Origin: Cyathus striatus
Taxonomy: Eukaryota; Basidiomycota; Agaricomycetes; Agaricales; Nidulariaceae
Direction: 5' to 3'
Length of the DNA: 64,000 bases
Assembly (NCBI GenBank): GCA_025738555.1
Contig: JAOVFP010000007.1
Span: 4,216,001-4,280,000, forward strand
The notes below the pieces were generated by a model. The model saw only the letters and a list, made by a program, of their open reading frames with translations. It was not told the DNA's origin and ran no database searches. Position 1 is the first letter of the stretch, and every line of letters starts with the position of its first letter. The position numbers and the translations under genes were made by a program. Of this stretch, positions 23,490 through 33,129 are shown piece after piece.

Positions 23490-23790
23490 CACATGTTTCA
23501 ACTGACTATCAGAGAGTCAGTTGAGAGTCAGTTGATAGTATCAGAGAGTAGATTGATAGTAAGATGAGACTTAGTTGAGACTCAGGTGAGACTTTCATAG
23601 AGTCAGGTGAGAGTCAGGTGAGAGTCAGTTGATAGTCAGATTATAATTACATACAAAATTAGAATAATCACAAGTCTCACCCTACTATCACCTTACTATC
23701 ACCTTACTCTTATTCAATCTAGTATCAGATACTAATCTGAGAGTTGATTGATACAATTTCACCTGACTATCATCTGACTATCACTTATAT
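23490..23790. repeat. Left subterminal repeat array of the KDZ element
   Basis: Repeated variants of AGTCAGTTGAGAGTCAGGTGAGACT in one orientation to ~23640, then the same words in the opposite orientation (CACCTGACTATCATCTGACT) at ~23690-23790. The array makes an imperfect local inverted repeat. The same word fills the right end, as expected for transposase-binding subterminal repeats. Confidence 0.8.
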
Positions 23791-23849
23791 TTGTATAAGT
23801 TATCAGTGTAAAATAAGATTGCATCTTAGCAGAATTGAACCCTCGATGT

Positions 23850-23861
23850 GGTCACGTGACC
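23850..23861. promoter_or_regulatory. Perfect 12-bp palindrome with E-box core
   Basis: GGTCACGTGACC is self-complementary and centred on CACGTG, the bHLH/bZIP core. It lies between the left subterminal array and the palindrome array, upstream of the element's genes. A regulatory role is inference. Confidence 0.35.
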
Positions 23862-24103
23862 GGCGCTTATTCCGAAAGCGCCAATGGGCTATCAATCATA
23901 AATAGATGATGTCATTAAATATTATGTAATGTTATTATTATTAATAAGCACGCGATTAGTCACATGTACGTACGTCTTTTTTTGTGGGGCGACTTGTCAA
24001 TTAATTTTTTATTCCCACTCTCCATTCGCTCCCTTGCTCCCCCCACCTTCCATTCGCTCTATCATTTCCACTTTACCTTCGATCCTCTTCCTCTCTTCTT
24101 TGG

Positions 24104-25580
24104 GCGCAATCGCTCTTTCTTATCGAGCGCAATCGCTCTTTCTTATCGAGCGCAATCGCTCTTTCTTATCGAGCGCAATCGCTTTTCTCTCCGTTTATTC
24201 CGGAATGTGCGTTGTTTGTCCCCACGATGGCGTTAAGGTGCGCATTCTCTCTTTCTTCACTCACTCCAGTGTCACTGAGCATAACGCTCCCTTCTAGCCC
24301 CTCTCCCCCGTGATGTTTTGAGCGCAATCGCTCCTCTTCCCCTCCCCCATGCCACGTATGAGCGCAAACGCTCCTCCTTCCCTCCCCTATGCCACGTATG
24401 AGCGCAAACGCTCCGTCCTCCCTCTCCTCTGTGACGTCTGAGTGCAAACGCTCGACGTTCTGTCCCTCATGCCATGTCTGAGCACAAATGCTCCGTCCTC
24501 CCTCTCCTCTGTGACGTCTGAGCGCAAACGCTCCCCCCTCCCTCTCCTCTATGACGTCTGAGCGCAAACGCTCGATATCCTCTCCCCCACGCCACATATG
24601 AGCGCAAACGCTCGTTCCCTCCCCTCCCTCCCCCCGTGACGTCTACGAGCGCAAATGCTCATGTTTCCCTCCCCTCTCCCCTGTACCACATCTGAGTGCA
24701 AACGCTCGATGTCCTCTCCCCCACGCCACGTATGAGTGCAAACGCTCATTCCCTCCCCTCCCTCCCCCCGTGACGTCTACGAGCGCAAACGCTCATGTTT
24801 CCCTCCCCTCTCCCCTGTACCACGTCTGAGCGCAAACACTCGTCGTTTCCCTCCCCTCTCCCCTGTACCCCTCCCCACACCGTGTCTGAGCGCAAACGCT
24901 CTTTCCTCCTCTTCCCCACGCTGTATCTGAGTGCAAACGCTCTCGGTTCCCCCCCCCCCCTGCAACGTCTTCGAGCACAAATGCTCATTCTTCCCCTCCC
25001 TACACCGTGTCTGAGCGCAAACGCTCCTTGTTCCCCACCCCCGCAACATCTTCGAGCGCAAACACTCTTTCTTCCTCTTCCCCACACCGTATCTGAGCGC
25101 AAACGCTCTTTCTTCCCCTCCCCCTGCAACATCTTCGAGCGCAAACGCTCGTTCCTCCCCTCCTCACGCCGTGTCTGAGCGCAAACGCTCTTTGTTCCCC
25201 ACCCCCCGCAACGTCTTCGAGCGCAAACGCTCGTTCCTCCCCTCCCTACATGATGCCTGAGCGCTAACGCTCTTCGTTTCCCACCCCCCGCTACGTCTTC
25301 GAGCGCAAACGCTCTTTCCTCCCCTCCCCACGCCATGTCTGAGCGCAAACGCTCTCGGTTCCCATCCCCCCACAACGTCTTCGAATGCAAACACTCCCTC
25401 CTCCCCTCCCCACATTCCCCACAATGTCTCAGCGCTCAGCACTCACCTCTCACCTTCCCCACAACCTGAGTGCAATGCTCTTTCCTCCCCTTCTCCACAC
25501 CGTGCCTGAGCCCCTGTCACATCTTTGAGCACAATGCTCACCTCTCCCCTCCACCACAACGTCCCCGAGCGCAAACGCTT
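24104..25580. repeat. Array of about 32 copies of a 14-bp palindrome
   Basis: The unit is GAGCGCAAACGCTC (5-bp arms, 4-bp centre) with variants such as GAGCGCAATCGCTC, GAGTGCAAACGCTC and GAGCACAAATGCTC. The first four copies (24106-24185) repeat every 23 bp; from ~24321 the spacing is about 40-48 bp. Spacers are pyrimidine-rich on the plus strand (CCTCCCCTCCC) and often carry CGTCTGAG or CGTCTTCGAG before the unit. Changes in one arm are sometimes matched in the other (GAGCACAAATGCTC), pointing to selection on the palindrome or to gene conversion. It ends ~410 bp before the first gene of the element. Confidence 0.9.
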
Positions 25581-25992
25581 TTCCTCTCTCACGAAATCTA
25601 TTTATATCATGGTTTCTCCCATGTCAACACCCCAATGCACATATGTATCTTTCTTACCCCTCCCTTCCAAGCCCTCCCTTCCTCTCCTCCTCTTCGGTGC
25701 TGGTTCATTGAGTCCTGGCAGTTGCCAGTGACCATTGAAACAGCACCCAATTGAGTAGGAGTTGGAGTTCGAGGTAGGAATGTTATTTATAGAGTAGACA
25801 CATGTCTGTCTCATGTTAATAATACATGCTTCTTTTCTTCTTTTGTGCCGCCAGAGATTGATTGACCAAGTCCCATGAATGATATAAGTAAAGACTGTCT
25901 CTTTTCCCTTTCTTCCTTTATCTGAGTGCACAACACTTAAGATACAATTTCGCTTTTTTACACTGCTTTTTTACTGTCTACTTTTGTCTACC

Positions 25993-28284
25993 ATGCATAC
26001 CACTAGGTCCAAGACTGCTGCTGCTGGTGCTGGTGCTGCTCCACCATCCTCTTCCACTAGATCCAGATCTAGGAATACTACCACTGCACCTGCAAGTGGT
26101 GCTTCTAGTCATGCTCCAACTGCTAAAAGGGGGAGGCCTGCTTCTAGGGCTCGACCAAAGGGAAGGGGCAGGAAAGGGAATCAATCTGAGAGCAATGAGG
26201 AGCAAGAAGGGGATAATGAGAGTGATGGCAATAAGGAGGAGGAGGAGGAGGAGGAGGAGGAGGAAGAGGAGGAGGAAGAGGAGGATGTAATAGAGGTGTC
26301 AGAGAAAGGTACAGGGAAGGGAAAGAAGATAAAACAGAAACCTATTCCCAAAGGACGGAGGAAGAAAGTCAAGTAAGTCATGTTGTTTAATAATTTCTGT
26401 TGCACTTAATTTATTCTTTTATAGGAAATCTTCTGTTCAGCGTCTACAAGAGGACCAAGAGCTTGATGCTCAAGGGGTGCTACCTCATCTAACTAGGTAT
26501 AATTTCTTATTCTATTCTTTCTACTTATTGCTTTACATTATATATAGAACAGAACTAATTCTGGAGCAAAGCAACTTGACAGTTGCTCCACCTCCTCAGC
26601 TTCGTGGTCGCTCTGGGACAGTACTCCCACCTCATGTAAAGACTTCAACAGACTCTAGGTCAGGATCAAGTGGCTCTGCATTCAGTAGCTCTATTAAGTC
26701 CACTTCTGGTGATTCATTGAATGAAAAGGAACTGTCCATATTCAGTGGATCTAAGTCAACTGGCAATACCTCTAAGTCAAAATCTAGTGAATTATTAAGT
26801 AAAGGATCTACTTCAATTGAGGGTGAATATGATGATACAGAGGAAATGGATGTTGATAAAACTCCTAAAAAAAACAACAAGAGGCGCAACCGCTCTACTA
26901 GCCCAACCAGTCCCACTGTTAGTATTGACAGCCGCTCTTCAAAGTCTAGTCGAAAGTCTTTATTACATAGCACTGCATCCAGTCATTCATCTACCTTGGA
27001 TAGTTTAACTGGTTTAGAATCCAATCTTATTAGAGAGGATCAAACTTTTGAAAGCTTCATGAGTCAATTTAATGACCAGCATTCAGAAGAAGTTGATTCA
27101 GATGAAGATGACTCTGTTGCTAAGGCTGTGGACTCTCTTGAGTTACAAGGTGCATCTAAAATTACAGGTGGTCACATGCGTGAGCATGCACTAGGAAATA
27201 ATTTTAACTTTGGTGATGCAGGTAAATAATTAAAATGTTTTGTTTTGTTTAACTATTTAACACATTTTATAGAGGAAAGAGATGAAGTACCATTTGAGGT
27301 ACCTACAACTGGAACCATACATGTTTTCAGTAATCGCAAATCAACAGAAGCACATTTTGCCATCAAAAATGTTAAATTGCATTACAAACTTGGTAAAATT
27401 GTACAGTTGATTGGTCAAAAATATTCATATGTCAAAGGTATATCATCTATTCTTTATGTCCACATATATATATTGACTATATCTATGTACAGTGTTGAAC
27501 CCATATATGTTTATCTGGGAGGATAATACTTGGGTTATTAAAGGCCACTATTCAGAACTTCTAACAGATCTTGAAGATATTGAGTGGTTTGTTAATGAAA
27601 AAAACAATACAGTTTGTCATGTTTTAGCAGTAAGTATGGAGTATTTATTTGCTATAATTAACTCACAGTTTTCATAGGAAGGACTTGATTCATCTACAAA
27701 CATGATCTCAGCTCCTGCTGCTACCACATCTGCTCCTGTGGCTTCTGGTTCTGGTTCAAGTAAAGCTCTAAGATCAGTTACTAAAGAGCAGCAGCAAATT
27801 ATTAACATCTTTAAGATTCCTCCTGCTTTGCACTATGAGGGGACTGTCAGTATTCGTGTTGTATATGCAAAATGGCTCTTTATACAGAAGATCATTTTGG
27901 AGTTACCTGGAAAGATTGCTGATGGATCCTTTACTGGAAAGGAGAGTAGTAATGAGCGAACATATACCATATTTTTTGCAACACCATCATCCTACTTCAG
28001 GGTTCATAGGCACTTTTTGCAACCTGAAGTATTTTAAAAGGATGGAACAATGGTTTATGGGAGATCCCAATATTAAGAATGAAGATGTCTGGAGAGCTAG
28101 GAAGCCTGGTATTGATTATCTAGGTGAAATTCTGAATAAGCATATTACTATTGCTGAGAAGAAGAAGAAAGAAGAAGAAAAGGAAGAGAGAGAGAAGGAG
28201 AAAGAGAAGGAAAAGGACAAGAATAAGGGCAAGGGTAAAGATAAGAGGGGAGGGAGTAAAAAAGGAAAGGAGCGAGCTTTGTAA
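25993..28284 (+). CDS. KDZ-element partner protein, six exons, one frameshift
   Basis: Exons as read: 25993..26372, 26425..26496, 26548..27221, 27273..27437, 27493..27629 and 27678..28284, all GT..AG and phase-consistent. Exon 1 is basic and Ala/Ser-rich with AT-hook-like KRGRPASRARPKGRGRKG, then a poly-Glu run. Exon 3 is Ser-rich. Exons 4-6 hold the only fold-like part: VPFEVPTTGTIHVFSNRKS, VLNPYMFIWEDNTWVIKGHY, IEWFVNEKNNTVCHVLA, PPALHYEGTVSIRVVYAKW. A one-base surplus in TTTTAAAA near 28034 breaks the frame; it resumes as KRMEQWFMGDPNIKNEDVW and ends in a long Lys/Glu coiled-coil. I do not recognise the family. The basic N-terminus suggests DNA binding. The frameshift may be real inactivation or a sequence error. 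Confidence 0.6.
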
Positions 28285-28648
28285 GAATATTTTCTTTGTT
28301 ATTTTCAACAAAGTTATACTTTCAACAAGTATAACTTGAAGTTTTTTTATCAATACTTCAACAGTATAAATTTTTCATAAAAGCTTTGTTATCTATTCTA
28401 TTCTTTTTAATGAAGTTATACTTTCAACAAGTATAGCTTCAATTGTAAATCTGTTCTTTCAACAGTATAGATTCCTTGTTGATTTCTTCATACTTTCAAC
28501 AAGTATGTAGATTGTATATTATACTTCAACAGTAAAGATTAGTTGTATCATTTTGTTGTTTAATGATGTGCAATGCATAACATTTGTCATCTTACTATTT
28601 TATTTATATTTTAAGTTGATTATCATATACTAACAATATTTTTTACAG
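28285..28648. repeat. AT-rich spacer or intron with short CTTCAACAAGTAT repeats
   Basis: Variants of ATACTTTCAACAAGTATA and CTTCAACAGTATA recur about eight times in 300 bp. A good donor (GTAAGA at 28281) and acceptor (TTTTTTACAG ending at 28648) bound the segment, so it could be a 368-bp intron joining the partner gene to the transposase; the phases agree. It could equally be an intergenic spacer. Confidence 0.55.
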
Positions 28649-28649
28649 T

Positions 28650-31031
28650 ATTTGGGAATATATTTGTTGGACTGTAATATTTTATGGATTTATAACATGC
28701 CTTCCCAAAGCATGTGCTTCCTCTCCAGCTCAAGATCCATTTCCAAATATTAAATTTAATGACTTCTCCAGATTTATTTCATTGAACTTCAGTGCTGAAG
28801 TAACACTAGCAACAGTGCTTACAGTATTATTCACCTTAACAAATAATACAGATTTAATAAATCTTCATTCAAGACAACTTGTTACTGGTTGGATTACTGC
28901 ACTTGCACGAATACTCCAAAAGCACATAAATGATGATATTAATCATTTATTCAATGAAGATGAAATATCTATTGCCAATATAGAAACTGATGCAGTATAC
29001 TTTAATATGCTAGGTGAAAAACTAGATATGTTTGCCAAGTTTCTCAGCCTGGATCCAGTTAGAAATGGGGATAGTCTTAATCCAGTTTCAACTGCTAATA
29101 TTGAGCCTGTATTTGCTATTTGTCCAGCATGTGTACAATGTTCAGCAGGAGACTGTAATAATGCAGCACTTCATCAAGATACTCGTGAAAGAGACTATCC
29201 TTGTGTAACACTTATAAAGGGAATGCACAGATATAAAAATGCATATATCTTGAAAGGAAAATGTAATAACTGCCAGTCATTTTATTATGCTGACTCCAAG
29301 CATGCAAAAATTCAAAATCATAGAGTCAGAAGTTTAGTAAATGCAGCAAAATTTATGAAAATTGGCCAGAAAGTTTGGGCTGATCGATCTTTCACAAATT
29401 CAGTTGTACAGGCAATATACCACTTTCATGCATCCAGCTCTGCTTTTACTATATTTTGGAATGAATGCTTTATAAGTTCAACAGAAATACCATTCAAGTT
29501 ATCTCGCCGTCAAACATGGCAAGCATTTGTGTATGAGACTATTCGACAAGTAGCAAGTTCAGAGAATACTACTTTAACTGTACCTTTTGAGCAATATGCA
29601 ATTAACAAAATAACAAAGTGTGCATTTGATTCACTTGGTCAAAATGGAATAATTCAGTCTGCTGATGGTCATTCATGCAGTGAATGTACACATGAATATA
29701 AAGCTACTGCTGATGTATTAACTGAAGATGATCCAGCAGCTATAATTGGAATTGATGAAAATCATGCTGTTCCAAATCTAATGGGAGAAGGTGCAGATTT
29801 GGCTAGACAGGATGCCATTGAAGCTAGACAGAATGCACACAATGCCCGTCAAGTACAATATGAATCTGAGCATGAAATGGATATTGATAGTAATTCTAAT
29901 AGTAGTTCAAGTGAATTTGATTCTCCTAGTTTAAGGTCTGAACCAACTTCCAATGAATCTGAGAATATAGCTATTACAAATATGATTGTTATAGATGGAA
30001 TTATTATGGGACCCAGACATTGTGCATTTGAAGACTGTGACCAAAAACTAGAAAATGAAGCGAATGGGGTATTTTGCACAGAACACAGAATATTACGTGG
30101 GCATTTATGCCATATTGCAGATTGTGATAATTATAAAGAACCCAATACTAAGACTTGTATTGAGCATGACAATAGATGGCGCAGTCATTTAATCAGATTT
30201 GGGCGTCAATCTTTATTAGGTATTAGGAGAATTCTTCATAGAACTGATAATGAAAGATTGGATTGGCTTCCCCCAGTTAATCGCCAAGTAGCCCCAGCTC
30301 ATGACAATCCTCCTGCAGCTAATATACGTTGCAACAAACGAGAAAACTATTTTGTGGCACCAAGATATTATTGTGTAGAAACTATTTGTGCTCCATGTGG
30401 TATTGTTAAAGCATGGACTAAATTTACTAAGTCTGAAGGCCCAGTTCAAATTTTGGATTTTCTTAATAAAGTATATCCTACTGAGGAATCCAGACCAAGT
30501 TATATTTGCATTGATAAAGCTTGTGTAGTTTTACAAGCAGCTATTTTAAATGGAGCATGGGAAATATGGAGTCGTACATCTAGATTGATTGTAGACTCTT
30601 ACCACTATATCAATCATTGCACAACTGATTACATTTGCAGGAAATGGTGTAACCCTGCACCTTTGAATGGTTCTGCACCAAATCTGGTAGTAGTAGAATA
30701 TGATATAAATGGTAGACCCCACTATAAGAGGGCATTTAATACACAAGTAAGTTCTTTTATTGCTGATTTATATTAACAATTAATAGTTTAATAGGCATGT
30801 GAACAACTCAATGCTTGGCTAGGAGGATATCAAAGTATTCTTAATAGAATGACTGTGGCAAATTTTGATTGGACCATTCATGCTCTACTATTTATTCATA
30901 CTCAGAAAGTTATTCAAAATCAGCTTAATAAAGCTTCAAATAATCCTGAGGAAGAGGAAGAGGAGCAAGCTGGTGATGAGTATGATAGGGAGGAAGTGGA
31001 AGAAGATATACCTGATGATCAGATAATGTAA
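28650..31031 (+). CDS. KDZ transposase with CxC5 and CxC6 cysteine clusters
   Basis: Open frame 28650..30746, then a 48-bp intron (30747..30794) and exon 30795..31031; 777 residues from the first open codon. A CxC5-type cluster lies at 29121-29310 (CPACVQC, then KGKCNNCQSFYY) and a CxC6-type cluster at 30018-30190 (HCAFEDCDQ, FCTEHRILRGHLCHIADC). The catalytic acids fit D at 30513 (YICIDKACVV), D at 30594 (IVDSYHYINH) and E at 30801 (NTQACEQLNAWL), the last created only by splicing. No in-frame ATG precedes 29007, so either translation starts there, or a 5' exon exists, or the preceding gene is spliced on. No internal stop: the best-preserved transposase here. Expected role: cut-and-paste of the surrounding element. 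Confidence 0.85.
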
Positions 31032-31141
31032 TATTAAATAGCTCTCATTCTTAGGTTGATCTGTTTATTTAATTATTGTAATATGAATTTCTTGTTGAGA
31101 ATTTTATAATTAATTGCACAAATAATTTTTGCCATGATAAT

Positions 31142-31620
31142 TCTTGGGTAATAGTCAGATAAGAGTTAGATGAGAGTCAGGTGAGAGACAGATGAGAGTC
31201 AGGTGAGAGTTAGGTGAGAGACAAATGAGAGTCAGGTGAGAGTTAGGTGAGAGTCAGGTGAGAGTCAGGTGAGAGACAAATGAGAGTTAGGTGAGAGTCA
31301 GATGAGAGTCAGATGAGAGTCAGGTGAGAGTCATGTGTGAATCCAAGCTAAGCCCAATACTAATTCAGGAAGTCTCAACTGACTCTCAACTGACTCTCAA
31401 CTGACTCTAATGAGACTCTCAGTTGACTCTTGAGACTCAGTTGAGACCTAGTTTAGACTCTCAGCTGACTTCTGAGACTTAGTTGAGAGTCAAATGATAG
31501 TCAGATGAGAGTCTAACCTGACTTCTGAGACTTAGTTGAGAGTCAGATGAGAGTCAGGTGAGACTATTGAGACTTAGATGAGAGTCAGGTGAGAGTCAGG
31601 TGAGAGTCAGTTGAGACATG
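31142..31620. repeat. Right subterminal repeat array of the KDZ element
   Basis: About 20 variants of AGTCAGGTGAGAG in tandem (31150-31330), then the inverted form CAACTGACTCTC (31375-31440), then the direct form again to the end. It shares words with the left array and with both ends of the 58.3-59.55 kb derivative. Confidence 0.8.
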
Positions 31621-31621
31621 T

Positions 31622-31854
31622 GTGGGAGTGACACATACAGAAACTGGCCCTGATTTATTCAGGTGGATACACATCAATGAGACTCACACCCCCAACATCA
31701 CCCACACAGATGTGGTGGAGTCACTCATTTGGAACAGCATACCTCCTTTATGGATTGACCATGCTTACCCATACAAACTGCACTATCTAGAAGGGTACTA
31801 TGCAGGAACCCTCTTCCTGCACTCTCTCCTAGACACAGTGGATGATGAGTGGTT
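31622..31854 (+). pseudogene. Right-hand piece of the ORF split by the KDZ element
   Basis: Reads THTETGPDLFRWIHINETHT, PNITHTDVVESLIWNSIPPL, HAYPYKLHYLEGYYAGTLFL, LLDTVDDEWF and is then cut by the LTR at 31855. With the left part (EAFSLQTGEV at 23460) it forms the host ORF of the KDZ insertion. Product not recognised. Confidence 0.5.
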
Positions 31855-32100
31855 TGTTAGATGTACTGATTTGCACAGCTCTCTTAGGCTATGTTGAGCT
31901 GTGTAGCACTGACTTGTACAGCATTGCTATGCACCACAGGTTTGCTGTGCACTCACTTGTATATAATCACTCTGTATCCTTGTAGTTGACAATAAGTTTC
32001 CTCCCTTTTGTGTTTGTGTCAGTGTCAGTGTCTGAGCTTTTACTCTCTTATCATCCTCATTCCTCTCATATCACCTCTTCTTCACTTGTTACTTCTGACA
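31855..32100 (+). mobile_element. Solo LTR, family A (246 bp)
   Basis: Begins TGTTAGATGTACTG, ends TTACTTCTGACA, flanked by a perfect TGGTT (31850..31854 and 32101..32105). It lacks ~20 bp (TATGTAGCAGTGCTTTGC region) present in the 12413 copy and has a short duplication of GTCAGT. Confidence 0.9.
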
Positions 32101-32112
32101 TGGTTATGATAG

Positions 32113-33123
32113 CTAGATGAATTTGGTGAACCTCCCACCATCCCAGAATGGGCAGGGTGGTGGACCCCTGACTAGGGTAACCTGGATAGAATTGTTATTC
32201 CAGAATATTTTCTCTAGTAACAGCATGGCACCCAATGTGGACCTGAGCTCATCTTCTGAGTTGATGTCACAGAAGTCAAGCCTGAGTATTTTTATTTTAC
32301 TCCACAGATACTCTTTATATTCGAAATCAGGCAGCGGGATGAAGTTCAAATAAACTTCAAGTGTGGTTGTACTTCTGAAGATGTCAAAGGAACAAGGCTA
32401 ACTGGAATCTTCATTTTCCACCATCAGATGCTGGGGATTCAGGAGTCCTTGGTTTTGAACACTGGTTATTATATCAGTTTTCTCCTGAGCCTTGGCCAAA
32501 ATATCCCCCACCACTTTAAATGATTCCCAGCAAGCACAGTGACTCGATATCTCTCCACTAAGGAAATGGGAAATAATTTATACACTACTAAAGCCTAAAT
32601 AAATATTGTCAGTAGAGATGCTCCTGAACATGTTAGACAGGTTCATATTCACTCCACAACAGCAGAGGGTGAAGGTATTTTACACATTGTGGGAGGATCT
32701 CTGATTCCAAAATCTGTCCACAGTGATAAAGTACTTTGAATGATATTCTGCCAGCGCATGCAGACATGCTGCAGATCCCATATACTACCAGGTATATAGT
32801 CAATTATGTCAATAGTTGAGTGGTCTGGCACAAGCACAAATATATGGCTCAAGATTTCATCAGGGAATTTGCATATGGGTGACAACAGAGAACACTGGAA
32901 GTCCTTGTATGTTGTATGTGTTTTAATTCAACAACTGAAATTGCAGGTGCAAGATGATTGCTTTGAGATCAAATATTTTGGCTTCAAGGGCATTAATAGT
33001 AGCTTGAAAGGATGAAAGACCAGCTGCTATGGTAGAACAATCCTGTGAAGTTGGCCAATAGTTTGAATGAATGAGACATGTTGGAAGGTCCAGGTGAGGG
33101 AATCTGCTGAAAACATCACTCAA
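32113..33123 (-). pseudogene. F-box protein relic
   Basis: The N-terminus (from 33123) reads MSDVFSRFPHLDLPTCLIHS, then a heptad-like helix (ALEAKIFDLKAIILHLQFQL). After a +1 frameshift near 32925 an F-box follows: SPICKFPDEILSHIFVLV, WDLQHVCMRWQNIIQSTLSL. Further stops precede a C-terminal piece (NFIPLPDFEYKEYLWSKIKI, LRLDFCDINSED). The N-terminal helix plus F-box layout is common in basidiomycete F-box expansions, which normally act as SCF ubiquitin ligase adaptors. The gene is cut short by a solo LTR and a foldback element at its two edges. Confidence 0.6.
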
Positions 33124-33129
33124 ATATTC

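Larger units (their letters stand above)
23480..31641 (+). mobile_element. KDZ-superfamily DNA transposon (~8.1 kb)
   Basis: Imperfect inverted ends: the left reads CACATGTTTCAACTGACTATC from 23490; the right, reverse-complemented, reads CACATGTCTCAACTGACTCTC. Similarity to the small derivative at 58.3-59.55 kb runs slightly beyond both (ACACTTAGC on the left, GGGAGTGACACATACAG on the right), so the outer borders are approximate and the target duplication is not settled. Inside, in order: subterminal arrays, a palindrome array, a six-exon partner gene, the KDZ transposase and a right subterminal array. It sits in a decayed ORF whose sense resumes on both sides. Confidence 0.8.

Noticed and set aside
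24746..25390. Arg/Cys/Ala-rich open frames on both strands of the palindrome array
   Set aside because: They only translate the repeated unit and spacer; frames shift between neighbours and no start or splice context is present.
24104..25580. CRISPR-like array (short palindromic repeats with regular spacers)
   Set aside because: The DNA is eukaryotic (spliced genes), the spacers are similar to one another and pyrimidine-rich, no cas gene exists, and the array lies inside a transposon. Treated as a transposon palindrome array.
26236..26290. Poly-Glu GAGGAGGA microsatellite as a separate element
   Set aside because: It lies in frame inside exon 1 of the partner gene as an acidic run, so it is part of that coding sequence.
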